A stretch of 64,000 nucleotides of DNA from JAJVHZ01 sp041395385 (GCA_041395385.1 JAWLAN010000017.1:45944-109943); one strand, 5' to 3'; counted from the stretch's first letter, positions 9,496-17,490 are shown. Numbers and translations are program-made. Notes: a model not told the origin generated them from the letters alone.

Positions 9496-9855
9496 ATGGC
9501 AATCAGCAAGAAAGAAGGTCGCATTCGCCGCGCGTCGCGCGGGCGGGCGAAGATCAAGTCCCTGGGCATGCACAGGCTGTCCGTGCACCGCACGCCTCGG
9601 CACATATACGCGCAGGTTTTCGCCCCCGGCAGCTTCGACGTCGTGGCGAGCGCCTCGACGGTCGACAAGGCCATGCGCGAGCAGATCAAGGGCGGTGGAA
9701 ACGTCGCCGCGGCGGCGGCGGTGGGCAAGCTCATCGCCGAGCGTGCCAAGTCGGCCGGAGTTTCGCGCGTCGCGTTCGACCGTTCCGGTTTCAAGTATCA
9801 CGGCCGCATCAAGGCACTCGCCGACGCCGCGCGCGAGTCCGGCCTGGAGTTCTAG
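9496..9855 (+). CDS. rplR: 50S ribosomal protein L18
   Basis: A 119-residue L18 (117 in E. coli). The conserved LSVHRTPRHIYAQV and C-terminal FDRSGFKYHGRIKALADAAR segments bind 5S rRNA. An Ala-rich stretch (NVAAAAAVGK) lies between them. It is followed 34 bases later by rpsE. Confidence 0.97.
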   Translation: MAISKKEGRIRRASRGRAKIKSLGMHRLSVHRTPRHIYAQVFAPGSFDVVASASTVDKAMREQIKGGGNVAAAAAVGKLIAERAKSAGVSRVAFDRSGFKYHGRIKALADAARESGLEF

Positions 9856-9889
9856 GAAAAGCGAGCAGGATCCGATTGGGAGTTGATGA

Positions 9890-10396
9890 ATGAGCGCCAC
9901 AGGTACCGCAGATAACACCGATGGTTTGCGCGAGAAGCTCGTCGCGGTGAACCGCGTCGCCAAGGTCGTCAAGGGCGGCCGCATATTCAGCTTTGCAGCA
10001 CTGACGGTGGTCGGTGACGGCGAGGGCCGCATCGGCATGGGTCGAGGCAAGGCGCGCGAAGTGCCGGCGGCGATATCCAAGGCCATGGAGGCGGCGCGCC
10101 GCGACATGCGCGTGGTCGCGTTGAGCGGCCGGACCATCCCCTACGCGGTGGTGGGACAGCACGGCTCGGCCAAGGTCTACATGCAGCCTGCTTCCGAAGG
10201 CACCGGGGTGATTGCCGGCGGCGCCATGCGCGCGGTGTTCGAGGTGCTCGGAGTGCAGGACGTGCTGGCCAAGTGCATCGGGAATTCCAATCCCATCAAC
10301 GTCGTACGCGCGACCATCGAGGGTTTGCGCTCAATGCATGACGCCGAGCACTACGCGACGAAGCGCGGCCTGGCGGTCGACGAGATTACGGGCTGA
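9890..10396 (+). CDS. rpsE: 30S ribosomal protein S5
   Basis: A 168-residue S5 (167 in E. coli). The N-terminal double-stranded-RNA-binding-like domain with LVAVNRVAKVVKGGR is present, followed by the GSAKVYMQPASEGTGVIAGG domain. S5 contributes to the decoding-fidelity interface with S4 and the mRNA entry helicase. The N-terminal few residues (SATGTADNTDG) are variable, as expected. rpmD follows after 5 bases. Confidence 0.97.
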   Translation: MSATGTADNTDGLREKLVAVNRVAKVVKGGRIFSFAALTVVGDGEGRIGMGRGKAREVPAAISKAMEAARRDMRVVALSGRTIPYAVVGQHGSAKVYMQPASEGTGVIAGGAMRAVFEVLGVQDVLAKCIGNSNPINVVRATIEGLRSMHDAEHYATKRGLAVDEITG

Positions 10397-10401
10397 TACC
10401 C

Positions 10402-10602
10402 ATGGCGACGAAAACCGCGAAGAAGGGGGGCACTATCAAGGTGACCCAGACGAAGAGCAGCAACGGGCGCCTGGAGGACCACAAGGCGTGCGTGCGCGGG
10501 CTGGGCCTGCGCCGCATCGGCCACAGCGTCGACGTCCAGGACACGCCGGCCAACCGCGGCATGATCAGCAAGATCGCCTACATGCTGAAGGTCGAGGAAT
10601 AA
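10402..10602 (+). CDS. rpmD: 50S ribosomal protein L30
   Basis: A 66-residue L30, slightly longer than E. coli (59) because of a Lys-rich N-terminal extension (ATKTAKKGGTIKVTQTKS). The core LGLRRIGHSVDVQDTPANRG is diagnostic. It lies between rpsE and rplO, as in other gammaproteobacteria. Confidence 0.95.
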   Translation: MATKTAKKGGTIKVTQTKSSNGRLEDHKACVRGLGLRRIGHSVDVQDTPANRGMISKIAYMLKVEE

Positions 10603-10604
10603 TC

Positions 10605-11039
10605 ATGCGACTGAATACGATCAAACCCGCCGCGGGCGCCAAGACCAAGCGGACGCGTGTGGGGCGCGGCATCGGCTCCGGCCTGGGCAAGACCGCCGGG
10701 CGCGGCCACAAGGGCCAATACGCCCGTGCCGGCGGCTATCACAAGGTCGGCTTCGAGGGCGGACAGATGCCGATTCAGCGCCGCCTGCCGAAGTTCGGAT
10801 TCAAGTCCATGACGGCCTCGGAGACCGCGGAGGTGCGCCTCGGCGACCTCGGCAAGGTCAAGGAGCCGGTCATAGATCTCAAGGCGCTGCAGGCCGCCGG
10901 ATTGGTGCACGCCGGCGCCAAGCGCGTCCGCGTATTCCTGCGTGGCGAGCTCAAGAACGCGGTATCCGTGAAAGGTCTGATCCTGACCAAGGGTGCCCGC
11001 GCGGCCATCGAAAAGGCCGGCGGAAAGATCGAGGCCTGA
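10605..11039 (+). CDS. rplO: 50S ribosomal protein L15
   Basis: A 144-residue L15, the same length as E. coli, starting MRLNTIKPAAGAKTKRTRVG and carrying the Gly-rich GRGIGSGLGKTAGRGHKGQ segment. The frame is open far upstream inside rpsE, but that part is not coding; the ATG at 10605 is two bases after the rpmD stop. The end of the gene supplies the ribosome site for secY. Confidence 0.97.
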   Translation: MRLNTIKPAAGAKTKRTRVGRGIGSGLGKTAGRGHKGQYARAGGYHKVGFEGGQMPIQRRLPKFGFKSMTASETAEVRLGDLGKVKEPVIDLKALQAAGLVHAGAKRVRVFLRGELKNAVSVKGLILTKGARAAIEKAGGKIEA

Positions 11040-11040
11040 C

Positions 11041-12381
11041 TTGTCCGCAACGACCGCCAACACCGGACTCACGCTGGGCAGCGTCGGCAAGCTGACGGAG
11101 CTGCGTGAGCGGTTGCTGTTCCTGCTCGGCGCCCTGGTGGTCTATCGAATCTGCACGCACGTGCCGGTGCCGGGCATCAATCCGGTGGCCCTGGCGGAGC
11201 TGTTCGAGTCGCAGCGCGGCGGAATCCTGGACATGTTCAACATGTTCTCCGGCGGCGCGCTGCAGCGGTTCTCCGTCTGCGCGCTTGGGATCATGCCGTA
11301 CATCTCCGCCTCCATCATCGTCCAGTTGATGGGCTTCATCTATCCCCCGTGGGAACAGTTGAAGAAGGAGGGCGAGCAGGGCCGCCGCAAGCTGACGCAG
11401 TATGCGCGGGTCGGCACCGTCGTACTCGCCGCGTTCCAGGCCTTCGGCGTGGCGGTGATGCTGGAGGCCCAGCACGCGGGCAACCTCAATCTCGTGGTCA
11501 ATCCGGGCATCGCCTTCAAGATCACCGCGGTGACGAGCCTGGTGACCGGGACCATGTTCCTGATGTGGCTGGGCGAGCAGATTACCGAGCGCGGCATCGG
11601 CAACGGCATCTCGATCCTGATCTTCGCCGGCATCGTCGCCGGTTTGCCGCAGGCGGTTGGCAGCACCCTCGAGCTGGCGCGGACCGGCCAGCTGAACTTC
11701 CTGCTGGTGGTGATGATCCTCGCCCTGGTGCTGGTCGTGACGGGCCTGGTCATCTTCATCGAGCGCGGGCAGCGCCGCATCACCGTGAACTACGCCAAGC
11801 GCCAGGTGGGCAACCGCGTCTATGCCGGACAGGCCAGCCACCTGCCGCTCAAGATCAACATGTCCGGCGTGATCCCGCCGATCTTCGCCTCCAGCCTGAT
11901 CCTGTTCCCGTCGACCCTGGGCAGCTGGTTCGGCTCGACCGAGGGGATGGGGTGGCTGGCCACGTTGTCTAACTCCCTGTCGCCGGGCCAGCCGCTGTAC
12001 ATCCTGCTGTATGCGCTCGCGATCGTGTTCTTCTGCTTCTTCTACACGGCCATCGTGTTCAACCCGAAGGAGACCGCCGAGAATCTGAAGAAGTCGGGCG
12101 CCTTCGTGCCGGGGATACGGCCGGGTGAGCACACGGCCAAGTACATCGACGGTGTCATGACCCGGCTGACGCTGGTCGGAGCCATCTACATCACGCTGGT
12201 GTGCCTGCTGCCGGAGATCATGATCTGGAAGCTGAGCGTGCCGTTCTATTTCGGCGGCACCTCCTTGCTGATCATCGTGGTCGTCGTCATGGATTTCATG
12301 GCGCAGGTGCAGGCGCACCTGATGTCGCATCAATACGAAGGCCTGCTCAAGAAGGCCAACCTGAAGGGTTCACGGCGCTAG
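11041..12381 (+). CDS. secY: Protein translocase subunit SecY
   Basis: SecY is the channel subunit of the SecYEG translocon in the inner membrane. With a TTG start at 11041 the protein is 446 aa (443 in E. coli), beginning SATTANTGLTLGSVGKLTELRERLLFLLGALVVYRI. The TTG is one base after the rplO stop and is preceded by GAGG with six-base spacing; the longer open frame would start inside rplO and add residues without homology. Motifs include HVPVPGINP in the plug region, LGIMPYISASI, QRRITVNYAKRQVG and the C-terminal ALAIVFFCFFYTAIVFNPKE. Ten hydrophobic segments are apparent. It is coupled to the spc operon, so membrane secretion scales with ribosome synthesis. Confidence 0.97.
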   Translation: MSATTANTGLTLGSVGKLTELRERLLFLLGALVVYRICTHVPVPGINPVALAELFESQRGGILDMFNMFSGGALQRFSVCALGIMPYISASIIVQLMGFIYPPWEQLKKEGEQGRRKLTQYARVGTVVLAAFQAFGVAVMLEAQHAGNLNLVVNPGIAFKITAVTSLVTGTMFLMWLGEQITERGIGNGISILIFAGIVAGLPQAVGSTLELARTGQLNFLLVVMILALVLVVTGLVIFIERGQRRITVNYAKRQVGNRVYAGQASHLPLKINMSGVIPPIFASSLILFPSTLGSWFGSTEGMGWLATLSNSLSPGQPLYILLYALAIVFFCFFYTAIVFNPKETAENLKKSGAFVPGIRPGEHTAKYIDGVMTRLTLVGAIYITLVCLLPEIMIWKLSVPFYFGGTSLLIIVVVVMDFMAQVQAHLMSHQYEGLLKKANLKGSRR

Positions 12382-12416
12382 GGCCGTCCGGCCGAGGGCC
12401 GCAAGAGGAAGGTGTC

Positions 12417-12530
12417 ATGAAAGTCAGAGCATCAGTGAAGACGATTTGCCGCAACTGCCGAATCATCCGGCGCAAGCGGGTCGTGCGCGTCATTTGCACG
12501 AATCCCAAGCACAAGCAGCGCCAAGGTTGA
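12417..12530 (+). CDS. rpmJ: 50S ribosomal protein L36 (zinc-type)
   Basis: A 37-residue protein, MKVRASVKTICRNCRIIRR then VVRVICTNPKHKQRQG. Cysteines at 11, 14 and 27 and the histidine near 32 form the zinc ribbon, so this is the C+ form. An AAGAGGAAGG ribosome site precedes the ATG. It is the last gene of the spc group. Its stop codon overlaps a likely -35 element for the alpha operon. Confidence 0.96.
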   Translation: MKVRASVKTICRNCRIIRRKRVVRVICTNPKHKQRQG

Positions 12531-12555
12531 GGCGGGGCGAGAGAGCTAATACAAT
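12527..12555 (+). promoter_or_regulatory. Likely sigma-70 promoter for the alpha operon
   Basis: TTGAGG (12527-12532) and TACAAT (12550-12555) are separated by 17 bases. They match the sigma-70 consensus at four and five of six positions. The -35 element overlaps the end of rpmJ, and the start site would fall near 12562, about 48 bases before rpsM. The position fits an internal promoter feeding rpsM-rpsK-rpsD-rpoA-rplQ. The leader between 12562 and 12609 could hold an S4 control structure, which was not resolved. Confidence 0.55.
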
Positions 12556-12609
12556 CCGCGACCCTTCGGGCCCGCGGGCAATGGCGAAGGCAACAGAGAG
12601 GTTTTCAGC

Positions 12610-12966
12610 ATGGCGCGTGTAGCAGGCGTAAACATCCCGGTGCAGAAGCACACGGACATCGCGCTCCGGTACATATACGGTATCGGACCGACCCGTGCGC
12701 GCGAGATCTGCAAGGCGGCGGGCATCGAGCCCACGACCAAGGTCAAGGAGTTGAGCGAGGATCAGCTCGACCGCATCCGCGCCGAGGTCGCGAAGTTTAC
12801 CGTCGAAGGCGACTTGCGCAGGGAAATTTCCATGAACATCAAGCGCCTGATGGATCTCGGGTGCTACCGCGGACTGCGCCACCGGCGCGGCCTGCCGGTT
12901 CGCGGGCAGCGCACGCGCACCAACGCGCGCACCCGCAAGGGACCGCGCAAGGCAATCAGAAAGTAA
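12610..12966 (+). CDS. rpsM: 30S ribosomal protein S13
   Basis: A 118-residue S13, the same length as E. coli, starting MARVAGVNIPVQKHTDIAL. The conserved YIYGIGPTRAREIC and LRHRRGLPVRGQRTRTNART segments are present. S13 bridges the two subunits in the head. The ATG is preceded by AGAGAGG. It opens the alpha operon. Confidence 0.98.
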   Translation: MARVAGVNIPVQKHTDIALRYIYGIGPTRAREICKAAGIEPTTKVKELSEDQLDRIRAEVAKFTVEGDLRREISMNIKRLMDLGCYRGLRHRRGLPVRGQRTRTNARTRKGPRKAIRK

Positions 12967-13002
12967 ATGCAGGCAGGCCGTTAGACCGGAAAGCAGACAG
13001 GC

Positions 13003-13401
13003 ATGGCAGACAACACCTCAACCGCAGCCCGTGCGCGCAAGCGCATCAAGCGCAATGTCGTGGACGGCGTCGTGCACGTGCACGCGTCGTTCAACAACAC
13101 CATCATCACCATCACGGACCGGCAGGGCAACACGCTTTGCTGGGCGACCTCGGGGGGCAGCGGTTTCCGCGGTTCACGCAAGAGCACGCCCTTCGCGGCA
13201 CAGGTCGCCGCGGAGAAGGTGACGGCGACGATGAAGGAATACGGGATCCAGAACCTCGAGGTGTTCGTGAAGGGTCCGGGGCCGGGCCGCGAGTCGGCTG
13301 TCCGCGCCCTGAATGCCGCCGGTTTCAAGGTCACGAACATCACCGACGTGACGCCCATCCCCCACAACGGTTGTCGGCCGCCCAAGAAGCGCCGCGTTTA
13401 A
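13003..13401 (+). CDS. rpsK: 30S ribosomal protein S11
   Basis: A 132-residue S11 (129 in E. coli). VVDGVVHVHASFNNTIITI, SGGSGFRGSRKSTPFAAQ and the C-terminal ITDVTPIPHNGCRPPKKRRV are diagnostic. S11 forms part of the platform and the mRNA exit site. It lies 36 bases after rpsM and 25 bases before rpsD. Confidence 0.98.
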   Translation: MADNTSTAARARKRIKRNVVDGVVHVHASFNNTIITITDRQGNTLCWATSGGSGFRGSRKSTPFAAQVAAEKVTATMKEYGIQNLEVFVKGPGPGRESAVRALNAAGFKVTNITDVTPIPHNGCRPPKKRRV

Positions 13402-13426
13402 CGAGTTCGCGATCCGGGAGCAGTTT

Positions 13427-14050
13427 ATGGCGAGGTATATCGGTCCCACATGCAAGAAGAGCCGCGCCCAGGGTATGGACCTGGGTCTTAAGGCTCGCGG
13501 TCGTTCGATTGAGAACAAGTGCCAGCTCGAGAAGCCGCCGGGCCAGCACGGCGACAATCGCCAGCGCCGCACCTCTGACTATTCGCTGCAGCTGCGCGAA
13601 AAGCAGAAGCTGCGTTACATGTACGGCGTCCTGGAGCGCCAGTTCCGCAACTACTACGCGGAGGCCGCGCGCCAAAAGGGCGCCACCGGCGAGAATCTGC
13701 TCAAGCTGCTCGAATGCCGCCTGGACAACGTCGTCTACCGCATGGGTTTCGGCGCCACCCGCGCGGAGGCGCGCCAGCTGGTGCGTCACAAGGCCGTCAG
13801 CGTGAACGGAAAGACCGTGAACATTCCGTCCTACAGCGTCCGGCCCAACGACGTCATCGCCATACGCGAGCATGCACGGAAGCAGCAGCGCATTCAGGAC
13901 GCCGTCGCGGTCGCCGAGCAAATGGGATTGCCGGAGTGGGTGGACGTCAACGCGGGCAAGATGGAAGGCGTGTTCAAGTCCGTCCCGGAACGCGTTGATC
14001 TCCCGCCGGACATCAACGAGGCGCTCGTAGTGGCGCTGTACTCCAAGTAA
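13427..14050 (+). CDS. rpsD: 30S ribosomal protein S4
   Basis: A 207-residue S4 (206 in E. coli), starting MARYIGPTCKKSRAQGMDL. It includes the central S4 RNA-binding fold (LDNVVYRMGFGATRAEARQ, then HKAVSVNGKTVNIPS). S4 nucleates 30S assembly and in E. coli represses the alpha operon. An N-terminal zinc-knuckle set of cysteines is absent; only isolated cysteines remain, as in E. coli. Confidence 0.98.
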   Translation: MARYIGPTCKKSRAQGMDLGLKARGRSIENKCQLEKPPGQHGDNRQRRTSDYSLQLREKQKLRYMYGVLERQFRNYYAEAARQKGATGENLLKLLECRLDNVVYRMGFGATRAEARQLVRHKAVSVNGKTVNIPSYSVRPNDVIAIREHARKQQRIQDAVAVAEQMGLPEWVDVNAGKMEGVFKSVPERVDLPPDINEALVVALYSK

Positions 14051-14084
14051 GGCGTGAATCGCCATCAATCCGGAGAGGAATACG

Positions 14085-15074
14085 ATGCCCGCACTCGCAA
14101 TCGATTTGCTTAAGCCGCGCCTGGTACATGTCGAGCCCGTCAACCAGCGATGCGCGAAGATCACGCTCGAGCCGCTGGATCGCGGCTTCGGCCATACCCT
14201 GGGCAACGCCCTGCGGCGCGTCCTGCTCTCCTCGCTGCCCGGCTGCGCCGTCACGGAGGTCGAGATTGGCGGCGTGCTGCACGAGTACACCACCATTGCC
14301 GGCGTTCAGGAGGACGTCATCGACATCCTGCTGAACCTGAAGAACCTCGCGATTCGCATGCACGTCAAGAAGGAGGCGACCCTCACGCTGAACAAGCGCG
14401 GGCCGGGGCGGGTCACCGCCGGGGACATCGCGCTGGATCACGACGTGGAGATCATCAGCCCCGATCACCACATCGCCACGCTGAACGAGGGCGGCGAGCT
14501 CAACATGACCATGAAGATCGTGCGCGGGCGCGGCTACCAGCCGACCACGGCGCGCGAGACCTCCGAGGAGACCCAGACAATAGGCCGGCTCAAGCTCGAT
14601 GCGAGCTTCAGCCCGATCCGCCGGGTGGCCTACGAGGTGCAGAACGCGCGCGTGGAGCAGCGTACCGATCTCGACAAGCTGGTGCTGACGGTGGAGACCA
14701 ACGGCGCCATCGATCCGGAAACGGCGGTGCGCGATGCCGCCCACATACTCAAGGATCAGCTCTCCGTGTTCGTCGATCTCTCCGGCGCCGAGACTCCGGT
14801 GACGAGCAAGACCGAGTCGCCCGCGGTCGATCCGATCCTGCTTCGCCCCATCGACGATCTCGAGCTCACGGTTCGCTCGGCGAACTGCCTGAAGGCCGAG
14901 AGCATTCATTACATCGGCGATCTGATACAGCGCACCGAGGTCGAGTTGCTGAAGACCCCGAACCTCGGCAAGAAGTCGCTGACGGAAATCAAGGAGGTGC
15001 TGGCCTCGCGCGGCCTGTCGCTGGGCATGCGACTGGAGAACTGGCCGCCGGCGCAGCTCGCAGGACGTGAATAG
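14085..15074 (+). CDS. rpoA: RNA polymerase alpha subunit
   Basis: A 329-residue alpha subunit, the same length as E. coli. The N-terminal domain (about 1-235) carries the dimerisation segments RGFGHTLGNALRRVLLSS and VEIGGVLHEYTTI-type motifs. The C-terminal domain (about 250-329) carries DDLELTVRSANCLKAE and TPNLGKKSLTEIKEVLASRG, which contact UP elements and activators. In the alpha operon between rpsD and rplQ, with GGAGAGG upstream of the ATG. Confidence 0.98.
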   Translation: MPALAIDLLKPRLVHVEPVNQRCAKITLEPLDRGFGHTLGNALRRVLLSSLPGCAVTEVEIGGVLHEYTTIAGVQEDVIDILLNLKNLAIRMHVKKEATLTLNKRGPGRVTAGDIALDHDVEIISPDHHIATLNEGGELNMTMKIVRGRGYQPTTARETSEETQTIGRLKLDASFSPIRRVAYEVQNARVEQRTDLDKLVLTVETNGAIDPETAVRDAAHILKDQLSVFVDLSGAETPVTSKTESPAVDPILLRPIDDLELTVRSANCLKAESIHYIGDLIQRTEVELLKTPNLGKKSLTEIKEVLASRGLSLGMRLENWPPAQLAGRE

Positions 15075-15123
15075 CAGCGCGCGGGTATCCGCAGCGGTAG
15101 TGGAAACATCAGAGGATTAAGTC

Positions 15124-15516
15124 ATGCGTCATCGTAATTCAGGCCGCCAACTGAGCCGCGACTCCTCGGCGCGTAAAGCGCTGATGCGCAACCTTGCGCA
15201 GTCGCTGTTCCGCTACGAGCTGATCAAGACATCCTTGCCGAAGGCCAAGGAGCTGCGGCGTGCCGCGGAACCCCTGATCACCCTGGCAAAGAAGGACAGC
15301 GTCGCCAACCGCCGTCTGGCCTTCGACCGCCTGCGCGACCGGGAGGTGGTATCGAAGCTATTCCGTGAGCTGGGGCCGCGTTACGCGCAGCGTCCGGGTG
15401 GTTACCTGCGCATGCTGAAGTGCGGTTTCCGTGACGGCGATTGCGCGCCGATGGCGTGGGTGGAGCTGGTCGACAGGCCGCAGCCCGCAGCGGCGGCCGG
15501 CGCCCGCTCCGAATAG
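15124..15516 (+). CDS. rplQ: 50S ribosomal protein L17
   Basis: A 130-residue L17 (127 in E. coli) starting MRHRNSGRQLSRDSSARKAL. It has the usual NLAQSLFRYELIKTSLPKAKELR segment and GGYLRMLKCGFRDGD near the end, followed by a short Ala-rich tail. It is the last gene of the alpha operon, 26 bases before a strong terminator hairpin. Confidence 0.98.
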   Translation: MRHRNSGRQLSRDSSARKALMRNLAQSLFRYELIKTSLPKAKELRRAAEPLITLAKKDSVANRRLAFDRLRDREVVSKLFRELGPRYAQRPGGYLRMLKCGFRDGDCAPMAWVELVDRPQPAAAAGARSE

Positions 15517-15541
15517 AGGCGGTTGCAGCAGGCAGTGAAGA

Positions 15542-15571
15542 ACGGCCGGGCAGAGTCCCGGCCGTTTGCTT
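15542..15571 (+). terminator. Intrinsic terminator after the alpha operon
   Basis: A perfect nine-base stem, ACGGCCGGG (15542-15550) with CCCGGCCGT (15557-15565), closes a six-base loop and is followed by TTGCTTTG. It lies 26 bases after rplQ and ends the run of ribosomal genes. The next gene starts only 18 bases later, so that gene needs read-through or a promoter inside rplQ. Confidence 0.8.
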
Positions 15572-15588
15572 TGCGGGGCCCGTGAATC

Positions 15589-16320
15589 ATGATCGTACTG
15601 GTGACGGATTTCGGCCTGGAAGGACCGTATGTCGGGCAGCTCATGCGCGTGTTCCACGAGCAGGCCCCGGCCGAGCCCGTCGTCACCCTGTTCGCGGACG
15701 CGCCGGTGTGGAACCCAAAGGCCAGCGCCTACCTGCTGGCGCCGTACATGGGCGGCTTCCCGTCAGGGACCGTCTTCGTCTGCGTCGTCGACCCGGGCGT
15801 CGGGTCGCATGCCCACGCCCCGGCGGCCGTGCGCTGCGATTCGCGGTGGTTCGTCGGTCCCGACAATGGCCTCTTTGAGCTGGTACGGCGCCGGGCGCGC
15901 GAAGTGGCGGATTTCCGCATCGCGTGGCGTCCGCCCGAGCTGTCCGCAAGCTTTCACGGACGCGATCTCTATGCGCCCACCGCGGCGCGCCTGGCGCGGG
16001 GGATCCAGGAGGGGCTGGAGGCGACCGAGGGCCTGAGATTGGCGGACTGGCCCGACGATCTCGCCGAGGTCGTCTACATCGACCACTACGGCAACGCCTT
16101 GACGGGGCTTCGGGCCAGCCACCTGGACCGTCGTGCGGACCTGCTGGTAGGCAGGGCGAGGCTGCGGCCGGCGCATACCTTCGCGGCCGTCGCACGCGGC
16201 GAGGCGTTCTGGTACGAGAATTCCAACGGGCTGGTCGAGATCGCGGTGAACCGGGGCCGCGCGGCGGACGTCCTCCGTATCGCCGTCGGCGACGCCATCA
16301 GGCCGATGCCGCCGGCCTGA
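15589..16320 (+). CDS. SAM hydroxide adenosyltransferase (DUF62 family)
   Basis: A 243-residue protein starting MIVLVTDFGLEGPYVG, the N-terminal signature of the DUF62 family. Conserved family segments include VVDPGVGS near 65, WFVGPDNGLFE near 87, FHGRDLYAPTAARLA near 125, and VYIDHYGNALTG near 160. Characterised members split S-adenosylmethionine to adenosine and methionine using an active-site water, and relatives are fluorinase and chlorinase. The halide-specific loop of fluorinases is not recognisable, so hydrolysis is the more likely activity; its cellular purpose is not known. It is cytosolic and stands alone between the alpha operon terminator and a convergent gene. Confidence 0.9.
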   Translation: MIVLVTDFGLEGPYVGQLMRVFHEQAPAEPVVTLFADAPVWNPKASAYLLAPYMGGFPSGTVFVCVVDPGVGSHAHAPAAVRCDSRWFVGPDNGLFELVRRRAREVADFRIAWRPPELSASFHGRDLYAPTAARLARGIQEGLEATEGLRLADWPDDLAEVVYIDHYGNALTGLRASHLDRRADLLVGRARLRPAHTFAAVARGEAFWYENSNGLVEIAVNRGRAADVLRIAVGDAIRPMPPA

Positions 16321-16339
16321 CGGCATATCGGTCCTCGCG

Positions 16340-16362
16340 GGCGCCAGCCCGCCGCTGGCGCC
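16340..16362. terminator. Perfect hairpin between convergent genes
   Basis: GGCGCCAG (16340-16347) pairs perfectly with CTGGCGCC (16355-16362) around a seven-base loop. It lies 20 bases after the DUF62 gene and before the end of the convergent gene on the other strand. There is no T-tract, so if it terminates transcription it does so weakly or with Rho. A second GGCGCC pair lies at about 16398-16413. Confidence 0.35.
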
Positions 16363-16418
16363 GGAAGAGGTCTCGAGGCCGAACTCGCCGGAGAGGGCGC
16401 CAGGGGGCGCCGATCGGT

Positions 16419-16931
16419 TCAGGGAGGAACCAGCAGGTGCCGCAGCGTTCGACCGTCCTCGTACTGCAGGTCGCTCAGCATCCAGGCGCTGCCCAGCTTT
16501 TGCAGCAGGGCCACGATCCGCCGGGTGCCGCCGCCCTCGAGCGTGCAGTCGACGTGCACCGATGCGGTGTCACCCACGATCTCCGCGCCACTCACCCTGC
16601 AGGCGAGCGGATACTCCTGCGTATCGGTGAACGGATCACCGTTGATGTACGGCGGCTCGTCCTCGGGCTGCGGCCTGTCCAGCTCCGCCACCAGCAATGC
16701 CTGCAGGTCGGGCGCCAGCCAGGGCTGCTTGCGCGCGACCGAATCATGCGTGAACGCCATGTCGCCCGCGAAGTGCGCCGCGTACAGCTTCGACACCGCC
16801 TCTGAAGGCGTCTGCGCCCCGGTACCGTCAGCGTGCGCGATTGCGCTGGCGGCAAACAGGAACAGCAGCGCAGCGACCGGTCCGAGCCGGCCGGTTCCCG
16901 GCGAGGCGTTGCTATCTCCCGTGGCGTTCAT
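16419..16931 (-). CDS. Small exported protein of unknown function (DUF3828-like)
   Basis: A 170-residue protein. The start at 16931 (MNATGDSNASPGTG) places a hydrophobic signal segment at about residues 15-32 (VAALLFLFAASAIAHA), with likely cleavage after AHA. The frame is open further upstream, but that would put an Arg-rich region before the signal. The mature part opens with TPSEAVSKLYAAHFAGDMAF and ends with a domain that reads like a DUF3828 or Lumazine_bd-type fold: SGAEIVGDTASVHVDC, then GSAWMLSDLQYEDGRTL. That points to a small periplasmic protein, but function is not known. It is divergent from the 17092 gene, with 160 bases between. Confidence 0.65.
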   Translation of the reverse strand: MNATGDSNASPGTGRLGPVAALLFLFAASAIAHADGTGAQTPSEAVSKLYAAHFAGDMAFTHDSVARKQPWLAPDLQALLVAELDRPQPEDEPPYINGDPFTDTQEYPLACRVSGAEIVGDTASVHVDCTLEGGGTRRIVALLQKLGSAWMLSDLQYEDGRTLRHLLVPP

Positions 16932-17091
16932 GGTTGTCGCGGACTCCGCCTCGCGGCCTGACGTCGGCATGCGGGCGATGCGGATAAACCGAAGTGTAGC
17001 GCAGGCAGATTGGAACCGCCGCTCGCAACTGCGGCGCGGCCGCGCGTTCGAAGACCATGCACCCCAACACACGTTCATCAGGAGGAGTCAC

Positions 17092-17406
17092 ATGAAGACA
17101 ACAGCCCTGGGTTCGGCGATCGCGGTCACGCTTGCATCCATGTCCGTGGCGCATGCGGCGGAGAATCCGTTCGCGGCGCAAGATCTGAAAGGCGGCTACA
17201 TGGTCGCCGAGGCAGCGGCAGGAGAGAAGCGGGTCGGGCGCGACATGGCCGGCAACGAGGTCGTCCTGCCCGAGAACTTCGAGTTTGGCGGCGACAACAC
17301 CGGCGCCTACGCCGGTGGCAAGATCGGCACCGGCGCCAAGGACCCCGCCGTGTGCGGCACGTTCACCGATGCGACCTGCTCGATCGAGTACGTGAAGGGC
17401 AAGTGA
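17092..17406 (+). CDS. Exported HvfA-like small protein lacking the EGKCG repeat
   Basis: A 104-residue protein with a perfect AGGAGG ribosome site. The signal peptide MKTTALGSAIAVTLASMSVAHA is followed by ENPFAAQDLKGGYMVAEA, which resembles the start of mature HvfA peptide precursors. HvfA proteins normally end in EGKCG repeats that are modified by an MNIO enzyme; here the C-terminal region instead has GKIGTGAKDPAVCGTFTDATCSIEY with only two cysteines. No MNIO enzyme or partner protein lies nearby: the next gene is the convergent gatB. It may be a derived or non-modified relative, probably periplasmic. It is followed by a strong terminator. Confidence 0.75.
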   Translation: MKTTALGSAIAVTLASMSVAHAAENPFAAQDLKGGYMVAEAAAGEKRVGRDMAGNEVVLPENFEFGGDNTGAYAGGKIGTGAKDPAVCGTFTDATCSIEYVKGK

Positions 17407-17455
17407 CCGGCCGGCCGCGGCCCGGGTAGCGCCCGGGCGGTCGTTTCAGGCTCAC

Positions 17456-17490
17456 CGGGGGCCCCGCCTCGCGCGGGGCCCCCGTCCTTG
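17456..17490. terminator. Strong bidirectional terminator hairpin
   Basis: CGGGGGCCCCGC (17456-17467) pairs perfectly over twelve bases with GCGGGGCCCCCG (17473-17484) around CTCGC, followed by TCCTTG. It separates the plus-strand HvfA-like gene from the end of gatB on the minus strand, so it may serve both. The short T content suggests the strength comes mostly from the stem. Confidence 0.65.

Noticed and set aside
10951..12333. Long open frame antisense to secY (460 codons)
   Set aside because: It mirrors secY; composition is Gln/His/Arg-rich and no protein family is seen.
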